Origin: Amborella trichopoda
Taxonomy: Eukaryota; Streptophyta; Magnoliopsida; Amborellales; Amborellaceae
Direction of reading: 5' to 3'
DNA length: 64,000 bases
NCBI RefSeq assembly: GCF_000471905.2
Contig: NW_006497609.1
Location: forward strand, 50,331-114,330
The notes below the pieces were generated by a model, which saw only the letters and a list, made by a program, of their open reading frames with translations, ran no database searches and was not told where the DNA came from. Every line of letters begins with the position of its first letter. The first letter of the stretch is position 1. Both the position numbers and the translations under genes were made by a program. Below are positions 45,963 to 56,673 of the stretch, piece after piece.

Positions 45963-48466
45963 ACTGAAACAATCTTGTAATGATGGAAAGGAAATCAAAT
46001 TTAAAGCACCAGTAGAGAAATAGGTTTGTTACATAAAGAAATGCTATACATCTACCGATATAGTGAACCTCTTCCGTAATGAGTATAACTGAAGTCCATT
46101 GTAGAAGGCTGAAAAACTTTCAAACTCAACTCATTATCCTTCGCCTGAACACATGTGTGATATTAAAAAATTCTTAAATGAGAACAATCAATAGGTTTAC
46201 GGGTCCTTAATGGTTTTGGTGTTCTGCACCTAGTTGCTATTGATGACAATGGCGGTAACAAGTTGTATTGACTGCCTCTACCAAAAACCTCTTCGTCAAA
46301 CTAATACTACTAAAGTGTTGTCTTTTTTCTTTTGAAGTGTTATGTTTATGTACGCAATAACTCCATTTGTTTGTTGCGTCATCAAAATGTAGTTTCAAAC
46401 TTTTTTTTTTTAACCTTTATAGGAAGTTCACAAAGTCTTTGGAAGTGAGCCCACAATTATTGGTCCTCAAGTACTTCACCTTCTTTGTATTTTATTTTTT
46501 GAACTTTGTTTTTGAGTGCTTAAATGTGCTAAACATGTATGTTTTCATTTTTAAGGTATAAATTCAAATCTATTTTAATAAATTATCTATGAAGTAAATA
46601 ACATAAAGAGATCCTCTTTTTGAAATAGCGGATGGAAGGCCACATACATTTGAATGGACATAGTGAATGATATCCTTTGTGGTATACACCAAAGTAGTGA
46701 ACATAACCCCCATTGTTTCCCGTAAAAATAACGCTCATAGAAATCCAACTTGCAATTTTTCGTGTGATTGATCAATTGATATTTGACCAGTTTTGCCATA
46801 GCCCCTTGCACATATACCACATTTGAGTCAAGTCGGATTCACCACCATCAAATGTCGAAGTAGTTGCTCCTTTTGTGATGATGCTCCAAGGCCTCGCATA
46901 CAAATTTCGTCCGAACATATTGCCTTTCTTAACAACAAGTGCTTCTTTTAAACTTTGAGGATTTCATGTTCTCCAATAATTTTGTAGCCATTCAAGTCTA
47001 AGGTATCAATAGAGATAATATTAATTTTTAGAACCAGAATGCGGTTCACATTAATCAAGATTCTAAAGACTCCTATAGTTTATCCTTATACCAACAATGT
47101 TACTTGCCATCATCATTCTCCATCATCTATCAGGTGAACCAATCCTGATGAGGGCACATAAATAGAAAAACCCCAAATCAAGATCCATAAGACTTATATA
47201 GTCCTTATTCCATGGTATTTTCATGAGATTTATGTTTCTTATTCTTAAGCAAGCTCCCGAGAGGGCTTAGTTGATCCATGATTAATATTTTTATTTATTT
47301 TTTTCTTTTTCGTTTGTTTCGAGAAACATATCGGTTAATTCTGATTCTTTCTTTTCTATCGATTATTTTCTGATAGAATCTTTTCCACTATTTGAGCCTC
47401 CATTAAAAATATTGACCACACCAAAGGCTCTATTTTTCTTCTAATTAAGCTGTGGATAGCCCCTCTTTACATATCCCTTTTTCTTACAAAAACAACATCG
47501 ATATGACCCTTTCTTGATTTGGATTTAAATCTCGATGAATAGACCAGCATTGACTTTCATGTCCCCATGCTTTTCTCTTTAGTGAACTCCCTCAAGCCAC
47601 GAAACCTTCCTCATGCTGTTGAGCATTATCTTAGCTTTTCATCAAATCATATGAGACGGGGTTGTTGTTACATTATATGTGTACATGGTTTCTTTTGCGT
47701 AAAGTTACAGTGTGACAAGATGTTCATACGATTGAAGGAGGGAGGATAATGTGAGCATAACCTTGTCCTCATCTTCGGTCTTAACATCAATACTCAGCTA
47801 CCTAAAAAGAATTTGTTTTAGTTTCAGATGCATTAGGATATTCATACCCTCATTCATCGGCAAGGTGTACAGCCGTTGCTTCAAATACATATGATAATGA
47901 GGGACTTTGCCATATACATGCTCTTAACCTTAAAAAAAAAAGCTTTGCTATAGGATCCTCATTAATGACATTTCATTGTACCTCATTTGATAGGAAAAAA
48001 CAAGATAGTGATCAATAGCACTCTGAATTAGGTCTTCCTAGTCCTCATCTAACAAGGACTTTTTATGTTTTTCCTTTCAATGCTTTATTCAAACCCTCAT
48101 GCCCAAGCAAGTCTTGAATGTTGACTCCTAGATTTCGAATCTGTTTGTGTCATCCAATTTCTACACCTTTAACTTTATATTTGAAACTTTTAATACCATT
48201 ATGACAACCTTAAACCAAGATTTGATACCACTTGTTGTGCACAAAATCTCTAAAACTTGACACCTTGATTTTTGGCCAAAAATAATACCACAAGCAAGCA
48301 AATAGATAAGAAAATGCAAGTATAGATTATTGAAGTAAATTTGTCTTAGATGTGACTGCATCTATGAATGAATATGAGTGATGTTTTCCTACAAAAGCAA
48401 AAGTATAACACTTACATCCGGTGACAAGAGAATGCACACCTTCTTAACATGTCATAAAGTCTTTCA

Positions 48467-48580
48467 CCTTCACATGGACTTTTATTCACCTTTATAAAGT
48501 CCCTCTCCTTATTGCACAATTTCCAAAGTTTCTCCGTACCCCTATAAATAAAGCTCTTTAACTTGATCTCTAAAAGACCT
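48467..48580 (+). repeat. flanking duplication, left copy
   Basis: CCTTCACATGGACTT to CTCTAAAAGACCT. The same block, slightly diverged (a small insertion and about a dozen substitutions), recurs at 48851-48976 on the other side of the 270 bp insert. Confidence 0.85.
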
Positions 48581-48850
48581 CGCTGCGATACATTTATACA
48601 AAACTTCTACCCCCGGCACACACAATGGAGCCGTGGAACAAGAAAGAGGCTCTCAGCTCCTAGTAACTAAGTCAAAGTAGTGCTATTCTGTCCTGCGCCC
48701 GTTGTGCGAAGGGGATTCAGAGCTTCTTTCTCTCCAGTGATTCGCCTCCCTGTTCTACTTCCGGGCAGGAGGAAAAGGGGTTTCGAATCAATGTTACAAT
48801 CTTTTTGTATGTCGATTTAGCAAACCAATGGCTCAAGCGACTCAGCCATA
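48581..48850. other. 270 bp GC-richer insert, possibly organellar DNA
   Basis: Composition jumps to roughly half G+C between AT-rich duplicated flanks. The text (for example CCTGTTCTACTTCCGGGCAG and GGAAAAGGGGTTTCGAATC) has the look of plant mitochondrial intergenic DNA, but I cannot name a source locus. It contains no transposon ends or gene. Filler DNA captured during break repair would explain both the insert and the duplicated flanks. Confidence 0.35.
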
Positions 48851-48976
48851 CCTTCACATGGACTTCTATTCACCTTTATAAAGTCGATCTCCTTATTGGA
48901 CACTTTCCAAGGTTTCTCCATACCCCTATAAATAAAGGTCCTTAGCTTGATCTTTAGCATGATCTCTAAAAGACCT
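48851..48976 (+). repeat. flanking duplication, right copy
   Basis: Second copy of 48467-48580, same strand, ending CTCTAAAAGACCT and including an extra TTTAGCATGATC near its end. Confidence 0.85.
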
Positions 48977-49150
48977 CATGTAAGTTGATCCCTAAGCAAC
49001 CCAACATAATGTTGTTTGGAATCCAAAACTACCCTTTTAGGATATAAAGCAACCTTCAAGAGCATGATCATGTTGATCTTGGTAGAATCGTGAAATTGGA
49101 TGTCTTGAACTTGGACTTAGAGGTATGTCCATCTATAAAATAACTAGAGC

Positions 49151-50449
49151 TCCACCCACAAGCTTCTTCTGAATAAGTCAAAGAAGCATAATCGATTTTC
49201 AAGAAAATTGAAAAAATTCATTATATTAATAGACAGATTTGTTTTAGGCGAGTATAGTACAACTTTTTTATAAATTTTATTCATATTAATACGGCGAATT
49301 TAAGCCATATATGTTTAGATGGCTCCGTTGTTAGTCCTACACCTTGCCAGGAGACAGCTTTATATCAGGCGGGGTAACCTATACTCCATTAGCTATTTAA
49401 TTGTAAAAGCTTCTTGCTATCATGTTCTGTCGTCATTTCTTTTAAAAAAATTGATTGAGCTAGACTCAAGTGAGTTATGCGGATTTGCCCGAGTAACTCT
49501 CGGGCAAGGCCTGAGTACTTCGGTCGAGTCGATTTTATAAACACTAGTTTTCAACTCTAAATCTCTCAATGCATCTTATCGTCCGTATGGCTGCATTATT
49601 GTTGCAGGATAAATTTCTGAATGGGATTGATATCTGCATCAGAAGCATTAAAATTTGTGAGATCTGTTGTTTTGGTAGGGCTTTAGAGCTTCTTCCTTGA
49701 TCCCTCGATTGTATATGCACCTTTTCTTTGATATTTTATTTTATGGCCCATTTTTCTCTTCTTGCATCTTTCTTCCTGGTGATTCCTTGCAGTGCAAACG
49801 ATTCATTTCAGTAATCTCCTGGTTAAATTAATTAAACTTCTATATATATAAGGCAACAAATGATTACTTGTACTTAACACTATGCGTAAGCTAACCCACA
49901 TATTCAAACCTCACCCCAAATTCCCAGCTACTTATATCTTTATATTTGACTTAATTTCTCTTTTACTCTTTATAATGATGCTTTTGGTTTAGAGAAAAAG
50001 AAGATTTTTTATTGAGTTACTTTTTTTCTAATTCTACCTATTATTTTGGTATACATATTTGTTTTGGGAAAATATTTTTATGCGGGAAAACATTGCTAGT
50101 GGGTTTTAATACAGTTTTTTAAGAGAAAAATATTGGCCAAACTTTTTTTATAGAATATTTTGTTAAGTGAAGATTCTTAATTGAATCTGACTTTTAATGT
50201 ACTTTTCTGAAACCCACATTCTCAATGGAGAGGACGGAAGTTCAATAAAGTTAGAGAACACGCAGTTTTAGTATACCAAGTGGTATGAGGTATGCCCTTT
50301 GAAGCTCTAGTTTCCTGAGCGAAAATTGTGATATAGCTACAGGGAGACAAATTAATTTGGAATCTGACTTTGAATACCAATTGAGTAAATTTTGTGTTGG
50401 AATAACAATACACGCAACTTTTGTCCAGGCTCTATGATTCATGTCTTGC
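49151..50449. other. gene-free stretch
   Basis: Moderately AT-rich, no conserved motifs. The short open frames at 49319-49540 and 50222-50442 have no recognisable family. The right end may hold decayed upstream parts of the LINE. Confidence 0.4.
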
Positions 50450-51719
50450 TCTCTCTAGGGGAGACAAGATGATCTGGGAACTGGAGTCCTCTATGGTTTT
50501 TTCAATTAAGTCACTTATAATTTCTTGTTAGTGGATAGAGATATTCCGACCATTCACTCTCCTGTAAAGTATGGAAGTGCAAGGCCCCTCTCAGAGTGAG
50601 ATTGTTCCTGTGGCTTTTGCGTTGGGGACACATCTTAGCCATTGACCAACTTCACTCGAGAAGAGTTCATATTATTAATGTTTGCATCCTTTGTAAGCAG
50701 GATGCTAAGGCTGCTGATCATATTTTCCTTACTTGTCCCTTTGCTCAGCATATTTGGAAATGGCTTTTGTATAAACGCAAATGGCCTTGGGTGATGTCGT
50801 GCCATATTACAAGCATCTTGCAACATGGCTTGTCCCCCCACGCCACCACCCCACCCCCCCCCCCCCCACCCACCCCCGCCGTCCCCTCTCCCCCCCCCCA
50901 CGCCCCCACCGCCGTCCCCTCCCCCCTTTTCTTTTGCTGGGTCTGGACTTATGGCATTTATGTGTGGCGGTAGTCATTTGGACTCTCTGAAATGAGAGGA
51001 ATGCTAGATGTTTCGAAGGAAAAAGGAGAAATATGGAGACCCTTTTATCCTTCATCTTAAAGATGATTTTTTATTGGGCCCATGCACAGCTTGCCTTCAG
51101 ACACATTTAAAAGGCGTATTTTTATTCTAACCTTTATATGCTCTTCACCCTGAAAGGAGAAAGTTCCTGAAGGATGGTCGTTGGTTCCCACCACCATTTG
51201 TTTGGATCAAGCTTAACGTTAATGGCAGTTTGAAGGAAGATGGTCAGGTAGCCAGCTTTGGGGGCCTGCTTAGGGATAATTTGGGTGGTACAGTTTGGCC
51301 CTACCATGGTGATTTACAGCCATGTACTGCCAATGAAACGGAGGTTTGGGACCTCTTTCATGGGGTCAACAGGTTGGACGACTCTTACCCTCGGGTGGTC
51401 ATTGAAGGAGGTTCTCATAATGTTATCAAGTGGTGTAGACAACCTTTTTCTACCTATTGGCAGTAGGTTCATATCATGGACCGAATAGAATTTTGCCTTC
51501 GTGGGAGGAAGCTTCAATTTGTTCATGTTCATAGGGAGAGAAACGCAAGCGCGGATGCTTTGGCTAGGGGCAATGCAGTGTGACCTTCCTCGGCCTTCTC
51601 ATTTTGCTTTTCCCCCTTTCTTGTTGTTCCTTTCTTCCGTACCTTTTTTTTTTTTTATATAGAAATTTTTCATTTCATCAATGAAAGTCGTCAGTTAATT
51701 GTCCCAAAAAAAAACAAAA
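50450..51719 (+). mobile_element. LINE (L1-type) 3' end
   Basis: The C-terminal part of a plant LINE ORF2. Near 50570-50810 lies the zf-RVT block (RVRLFLWLLRWGH, then the zinc ligands CILCKQDAKAADHIFLTC). At about 51200-51580 an RNase H domain follows, with HVHRERNASADALARGN at its end. The usual first catalytic Asp is Asn here (KLNVNGS for the expected NxDGS), and a stop lies inside the domain (TAG near 51464), so this copy is dead. A C-rich insertion (50836-50930) separates the two domains. It ends in an untranslated tail with ATTGTCCC and an A run at 51704-51719. The reverse transcriptase proper is missing: 5' truncated. Confidence 0.8.
50836..50930 (+). repeat. C-rich tract
   Basis: Runs of C with A, CCACC and CCGCC blocks; the minus strand is a G-run series able to form quadruplexes. 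It sits inside the LINE fragment and is much more GC-rich than anything near it. Confidence 0.85.
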
Positions 51720-53004
51720 GAAGTTTTTTAAAAAAAATTTATTTGACAAAAGATAAAATATGCACTTATATTAGTTCTATAAAAGAAAAACATGGTTTTT
51801 TTGAAGATCTGTTGAAAACTCAAAATTTTTAATGTATTGCAACTTTTTCTTCTCTTTTTGAATTCTCTCTTTTAGAGTGTTCCTCTTTTTGAAGTCTCTC
51901 TGTTCGGTTCTTGTCCCCTCTCTCTGTCTCTCTATCATTATCTTTTTGGACTTTTCCACAGTAATGGAAAATCTTGTTAGCTGTACTTTTTCAGGAGAGA
52001 TTTATGTGGGTTTAGTGCTTTGGGATGGGCTTCTCGTTTTCTTTCCTATTAGTCTTCATTCTTCGATGGAGAGATTAAGAACATGAAGTTTTCTTTCAAG
52101 ACGAAGAAACTATTTCTCAAAAAAAAAATAAAAAATAAAAAAATAAAATAAAAATACAGCCAATCTACCTCAAACCACAAAACAATTTAAATAAAGTTTA
52201 TGAAAATCCAACAAATGACCATTGGCGTTTTGAAAATTAATTTGAATATTTATTTGATTTGTAGCCAAACGAGACGTCATCTTTGTGCATATTACTATTT
52301 TCTTGACAATATTTGCAAGTGAACTTGTTTTATATGCGACGGGGCCTCTTAATAAATCTATTTTTTAGATGGATTTTAAGACTTAATTTTTAAGGACATG
52401 TAATCTCTAACATGGAGATCATGAATATGAAAAACTAAATAAATTTTAAAAACTAGAAATAATAATTCTAGTAAGAAAACATTTGGACCGTTAGTTTCTA
52501 TTGTTTTTAGATGGAACACCTACTTGCATCTATCGATTGATACTTTACACTTTCTGGATTGCATATGTAGAAATGCGGTCGGTCCAACCCGTATGAAACA
52601 ATTTTCGTTTGCATGTACCTTACTTTCTTTTCATAGATAAAGTACTTACCCAATAAGATGTTAGCTTTGGGAATGCTTATTTTATCTTTAAGGATTGTAT
52701 ACAATGAGACCATTACCTTTAATACAATATGGTCACATTTACTTACAACCATCCAATGTGAAATTTGACAGCTTGGATGTGTCACAAAGTTCGAGAAAAT
52801 TTCTTTTGAAGTTTGAGCTTGGTCAATAGAATAATTACAAGCACCGAATTTCACATCCAATGGTCAACAATAATGTAATCACATTGTACCAAAAGCAAAT
52901 TGTCTCATTCTATAGTTTCTCTGATCTTTATAGTTTGGTTTCTTTTTTGTTTTTTGGGAAATTCTCTTTAAAGTTCAGTCACTTACCTTCAAATGTATGG
53001 CGAT
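51720..53004. other. gene-free stretch with an A-rich tail
   Basis: An A/T-interrupted A tail at about 52119-52157 follows CTATTTCTC and may end another retroposed fragment (about 51860-52118) of unknown class. Beyond it is AT-rich DNA. AATTTCACATCCAATGG (52847-52863) is the reverse complement of a motif near 52750, giving a weak foldback. Confidence 0.4.
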
Positions 53005-53125
53005 CAAGAATCAGGCTTAGGCTTGATTGGTTAGCAGTTGATGTCAAGCAAAGCCATGTTTTAAGTTTGATTCCCACCACTGAACTACCAAAAAAAATAA
53101 AAAATAAAAATAAAAAAATAAAATA
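53005..53125 (+). mobile_element. short tRNA-headed SINE
   Basis: GGCTTGATTGGTTAGCAG (A-box-like) and AAGTTTGATTCCCACC (B-box-like) sit about 45 bases apart, followed by an A-rich tail interrupted by T (about 53090-53125). Layout and length suit a short plant SINE. Target duplications were not identified. Confidence 0.5.
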
Positions 53126-53861
53126 GGAGCTGAACAATTACGTAACACTAAACTATTCATGAAAGGTACCCAATAGACAGATACCAAGAGCATGCCCAAA
53201 ATGCCTACAATAGTGACCAGGACATCATAGTCATGCATATTTTAAGCAAACATGGATGCTTTATGTTGTTCAATTACTCTCCATGACTTATTTTCAAAAG
53301 GAAATTTGGAATTATATCAAAGTGAGAAATGAGTGACCTAATTTCAACTTTCCATAAGAGTGAAACCTACAGGCATAGCCCCGAGTCACAGTCCACTATC
53401 CAACATTGGTATGTCAGGTAGCTTAAACATATCTTTTCTTAGGGAAAGTGTTGTGTGACACACATACCACACCAATAGTGTCATGTGTCATCCACGCTGT
53501 CCACATATTTCATTTTGTGTTTGTCATTATGTGAAAAGGCTTTGGTATATAATAAGCTGTTGCCTTTTTTTGTACAAAAAGGTTAGAAATTCTCTAAGCC
53601 GTCAGATGAGAAATTAGATGGTTGGGTGTGTTATTTCTTTTCACAAAATCAATGAAAAACTTTTTTTGGACTCGAATGCAGGCAATGCAACACCCTGTGG
53701 CCCACAATTTTAAATCTTACCGTTGTGGTAGGGGTGTGATGTGAGATTTTTGCAATTAAAGATCAAATATTATTGTGTACTTTCCCATATGAATATAATG
53801 ATACATGTATCATACCACTAAAACCATTGTCATATCAAATGTTTAAGGAGTTAGGCATATA
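53126..53861. other. gene-free stretch
   Basis: Unique-looking sequence with GTGTGACACACATACCACACC at about 53453-53473 and GGTAGGGGTGTGATG near 53731, perhaps ends of a decayed miniature. No gene. Confidence 0.4.
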
Positions 53862-54165
53862 AGGTTGCAACTTTATGTGTTTGAATTAAGGTGTGCCTCA
53901 AAAATCCCACAGAAGAGTGTTACAGTGTTGGAGAATCCTCCAATTGGTCATCACGATTTTGAAATATACGGATATGAAATAAAAAAAAAAAAATTTCAAA
54001 TCCAAAAAATAATACATCTTGTAACAAGTTATCTGGACCGTTTATTTTCAAAATGTTCAAATATTCATTGATCTATACCAATCTTGAAATTTTAAATTTT
54101 TTAACTAAGGATGACACTAGAATGATATCTTTAATCAAATTTTAGAGATTCTACAGACAACCTTA
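53862..54165. mobile_element. Mutator-like MITE, family 2 relic
   Basis: GTTGCAACTTTATGTG and AAGGTGTGCCTCAAAAATC match the left end of the 30384 element (ATGCAACTTTATAATG, ATGCACCTCAAAATC). The interior has ACATCTTGTAACAAGTTATC and a CCGTTTATTTTCAAAATG block as in the relatives. Right end approximate. Confidence 0.45.
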
Positions 54166-55224
54166 TTCTAACCTTACCCAATGTTGAGAGGAGTTATTCT
54201 ACATAAATTTGCTTCACCTGCTGAAAGCAGATGAATGGCCCATCTCCCCGGTACATTGTTTGGTACGGAAGGCTGAGATGATACGCTTGGATATGTATCG
54301 TACACATGTCATACTATAGTATCTATTTTCATTTATCAAGCGCACTTTACAAATGAGAAATAGATTTTTAGGTCATTGTAAACGTTTATGGAATTAAACG
54401 ACATTTTCTGACAGGTGAGGTTTTGTATGGTGTTGTCAAAGATCCCTAATTTCAACTTTCTCAGCATCTTTTCCCAAAACACTTTTAATACAACTCTATG
54501 AACTCCAATGCTGTTTTTTTTACTACCACTTCCAAGTTAAAAAGGGGTTTTTTTTTTATCAAAATACCCCAATTTGACCCATGTTTATGTCATATGTTTA
54601 TTTGTTTGTTTTTTTCTTTTTTGGGTGTCAAACTGAAAAATGAGTGCGTCACAAAAAATGTGCTACATCGGTCCCGCACATTGATTTCATGGTGTTGGTC
54701 CAGTACAAAACATTACCAAATCAGCTTATGAAGTCATCAAGTAGTAAAGCTGGTCCGACAGTATTTTGTGTCTGACCGGAACTATAAAAACATGGGTATA
54801 AGAGAGAGAGAGGGGTATTTTAGTCATAAATTTATTGACTATTCTTTTTTACAATGGGAAAAGAAAATGCTAAAAAGGAATTAGTATTTTTTATTTTTTA
54901 TTTTATTTTTAGTGTTTTAAAAACTTATGGGAGGGAAGGGTGTCTAGAAAGTAGAGCAAGGGGTTACAATAATTTTCCCAAAACGATAGCTTGAAAGTTT
55001 GAGAAATGTCCTTTAAGATTGGTCAAATAGAATATACCTCTAATCACCCAATTTCAAATCTAAGAGCCAAGATTATGACAAACACAAATGATCTTTTTAT
55101 ACAATTTTCCTTGTCCAGGGTTTGTATACACTGGAGAAAAACAGAGATTGGATAAGGGGGCGAATGATGGGAGAGAGAAGAGGAACAAAAGAAAGGATGA
55201 CAAAAGTGAAGCGACCCTCAGAGG
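54166..55224. other. gene-free stretch upstream of the RTFL gene
   Basis: Includes T runs and a CTTTTTATACAATTTTCC TATA-like site at about 55089-55106, roughly 385 bases upstream of the RTFL ATG. The distal promoter of that gene is expected here; otherwise nothing is recognised. Confidence 0.4.
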
Positions 55225-55473
55225 ATGATGGGGTTCAGGCGTTTTTGTCCCCACTCTACTAGAGGGGTCATGCTACTGAATGAGAAAAACCCACACGCTT
55301 TCGTCTCTTTCCTTCTCCTACTATTCCTCTCTATTTTAATCCCTCTTCTCCCTCCACTTTCATTCTCTACACCCCCTCTCTGCAACAGCTCTCTCTCGAT
55401 CTCGATCTCGATCTCGACCTCGACCTCGACCTCGATCTCGACCTCTCGACACAGTGGTTTCCTATTTGGATAG
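55225..55473 (+). other. upstream open frame of the RTFL gene
   Basis: An ATG at 55225 opens 82 codons ending at 55473, 12 bases before the RTFL ATG. Its C-terminal part is a Ser-Ile then Ser-Thr run coded by the hexamer array at 55393-55450. It has no family resemblance. It matters only if the transcript starts upstream of 55225. A shorter version begins at the in-frame ATG at 55270. Confidence 0.3.
55393..55450 (+). repeat. TCGATC/TCGACC hexamer array
   Basis: Units CTCGAT and CTCGAC alternate about nine times, just upstream of the RTFL start and probably in its 5' leader. Copy number in such arrays is often variable. Confidence 0.85.
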
Positions 55474-55485
55474 TGGGTTTGCGCC

Positions 55486-55671
55486 ATGAGCAGCGACGCT
55501 TGCTCGGTGTCTGCACCAAGGGAGAGTGGCACAACCGCTGCCACCTGTGGTGTAAGAGTGATTGGGAAGCGGTGTGTCAGGATAGTGAAGCAGCACAGGA
55601 CAAGGCTTTACATTCTCAGGCGTTGCATCACCATGCTCCTTTGCTGGCATACCCATTCTGTGCGAGAATGA
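55486..55671 (+). CDS. ROTUNDIFOLIA-like (RTFL/DVL) small peptide
   Basis: A single-exon gene of 61 residues. Residues 26-55 match the RTFL/DVL domain. GKRCVRIVKQHRTR is followed by LYILRRCITMLLCWH, closely like the core of Arabidopsis ROT4 (KFYILRRCIAMLVCWHD from memory). The family is plant-specific; its members lie at the plasma membrane, and overexpression restrains cell proliferation along the organ axis. The N-tail (1-25) is Ser/Thr/Ala-rich and unconserved, and a short basic tail follows the domain. Length is typical (about 40-150 residues). The ATG has G at -3. A CT-rich hexamer array and an upstream frame precede it. No neighbouring partner gene. Which orthologue it is cannot be told. 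Confidence 0.9.
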   Translation: MSSDACSVSAPRESGTTAATCGVRVIGKRCVRIVKQHRTRLYILRRCITMLLCWHTHSVRE

Positions 55672-56004
55672 GCAGATTCCTCTTCACTCTCCCTCCTCTT
55701 CTTTAACTCTTCATTTAACTTTTATCCTCTTTCTTCATTGGGTCTCTCTCTCTTCCCCTGCTTTTGTTTCTGTGTTGGCTTGATTCAGTTTTCTCTCATG
55801 GAATACGTTAAAGTTTGTGCAACTGAGCCATGGGACTACTTGTTTATGTTGAAGAACTATGGGGTCCTTTGTTGTTGCCATCTCTGTTCAACTGTTCCTC
55901 CAAACTTGTCTCCCATATAATTGTCTATGGTTTTTTTTTTTTTTCCTCTCTTTGAAAGAATACTAAAAGGGAAAAATGTAAAACCAAATGATAGAGGGTG
56001 TGGT
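55672..56004 (+). other. probable 3' untranslated region of the RTFL gene
   Basis: CT-rich then T-rich sequence after the RTFL stop, less AT-rich than intergenic DNA. A 60-codon frame at 55738-55920 has no known motif and is probably chance. A T run lies at 55931-55944. Confidence 0.35.
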
Positions 56005-56240
56005 TTGCATGAGGTTGCAACCTTAAACAATACAATTAAGGCGCACTTCTAAATTTTATGATAAATATAATTTTGATATAAAAAATTATTCGGATGCCTT
56101 GAGAACTAATTAAATAAATTTAAAATCTAACCATGGTTCAAATCAAGTAGATCTATTAACATACGAAAATCTGGAAATTAGACGATCCAGATAATGTGTT
56201 GCAAGATATACTATTTCCCAAACTCGGCAAGGTACCCATT
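56005..56240. mobile_element. Mutator-like MITE, family 2 relic
   Basis: GAGGTTGCAACCTTAAACAA and AATTAAGGCGCACTTCTAAA match the left end of the 53862 copy. CAAGTAGATCTATTAACATA and GACGATCCAGATAATGTG match its interior. The right half is missing or decayed. Confidence 0.45.
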
Positions 56241-56673
56241 TTCGGTACTTTAGATGGTTACCAGTTGATGGGAGAAATGAAAGCCATTGCGAATGACTAG
56301 GTACTCTTTTGGCTACTTAATTAATGAAAATCACAGTAAATGATAAAACAAGGAAAAGTCATCAAACCAAAGTCAAGAGTAGAGCTGATAATATTTCATT
56401 CGTAGATGTGATTTCATAAGTTTTAAAACATTTTCTTATTGGATCACAATTTGGGTAATATTGGTTATGCTTGAATTTGCGTCCATCTTAAAGGGTATCA
56501 ACTCAAATACCATACGGAACGAGTTAAATTTATAAAATAGTAAAGAGGTGATTGCTCAAATTATAAATTCAAAAACATTTGTATAGCGATACAAACCTAA
56601 TTCTTTTCTTAATCTATTGCCGGTGCTTGCTTCAGAATCTATGCATATTGCCTTTCTAAATACTCCTAAAAGT

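Larger units (their letters stand above)
45971..49150 (-). mobile_element. Ty1/copia fossil D, minus strand
   Basis: Read on the minus strand: a probable LTR (48232 to about 49150); the priming site TGGTATCAAATCTTGGTT just inside it near 48215-48231; gag remnants (about 47550-48180) with a CCFCKKKGYVKRGYP-type zinc knuckle near 47475-47515; GAG-pre-integrase and integrase remnants (about 46020-47000). Reverse transcriptase and the far LTR were not found. Heavily broken and old. The LTR region contains a foreign 270 bp insert (48581-48850). The hAT element ends exactly at 45962 with its duplication at 45963-45970, so it may have landed in or beside this fossil. Confidence 0.65.
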
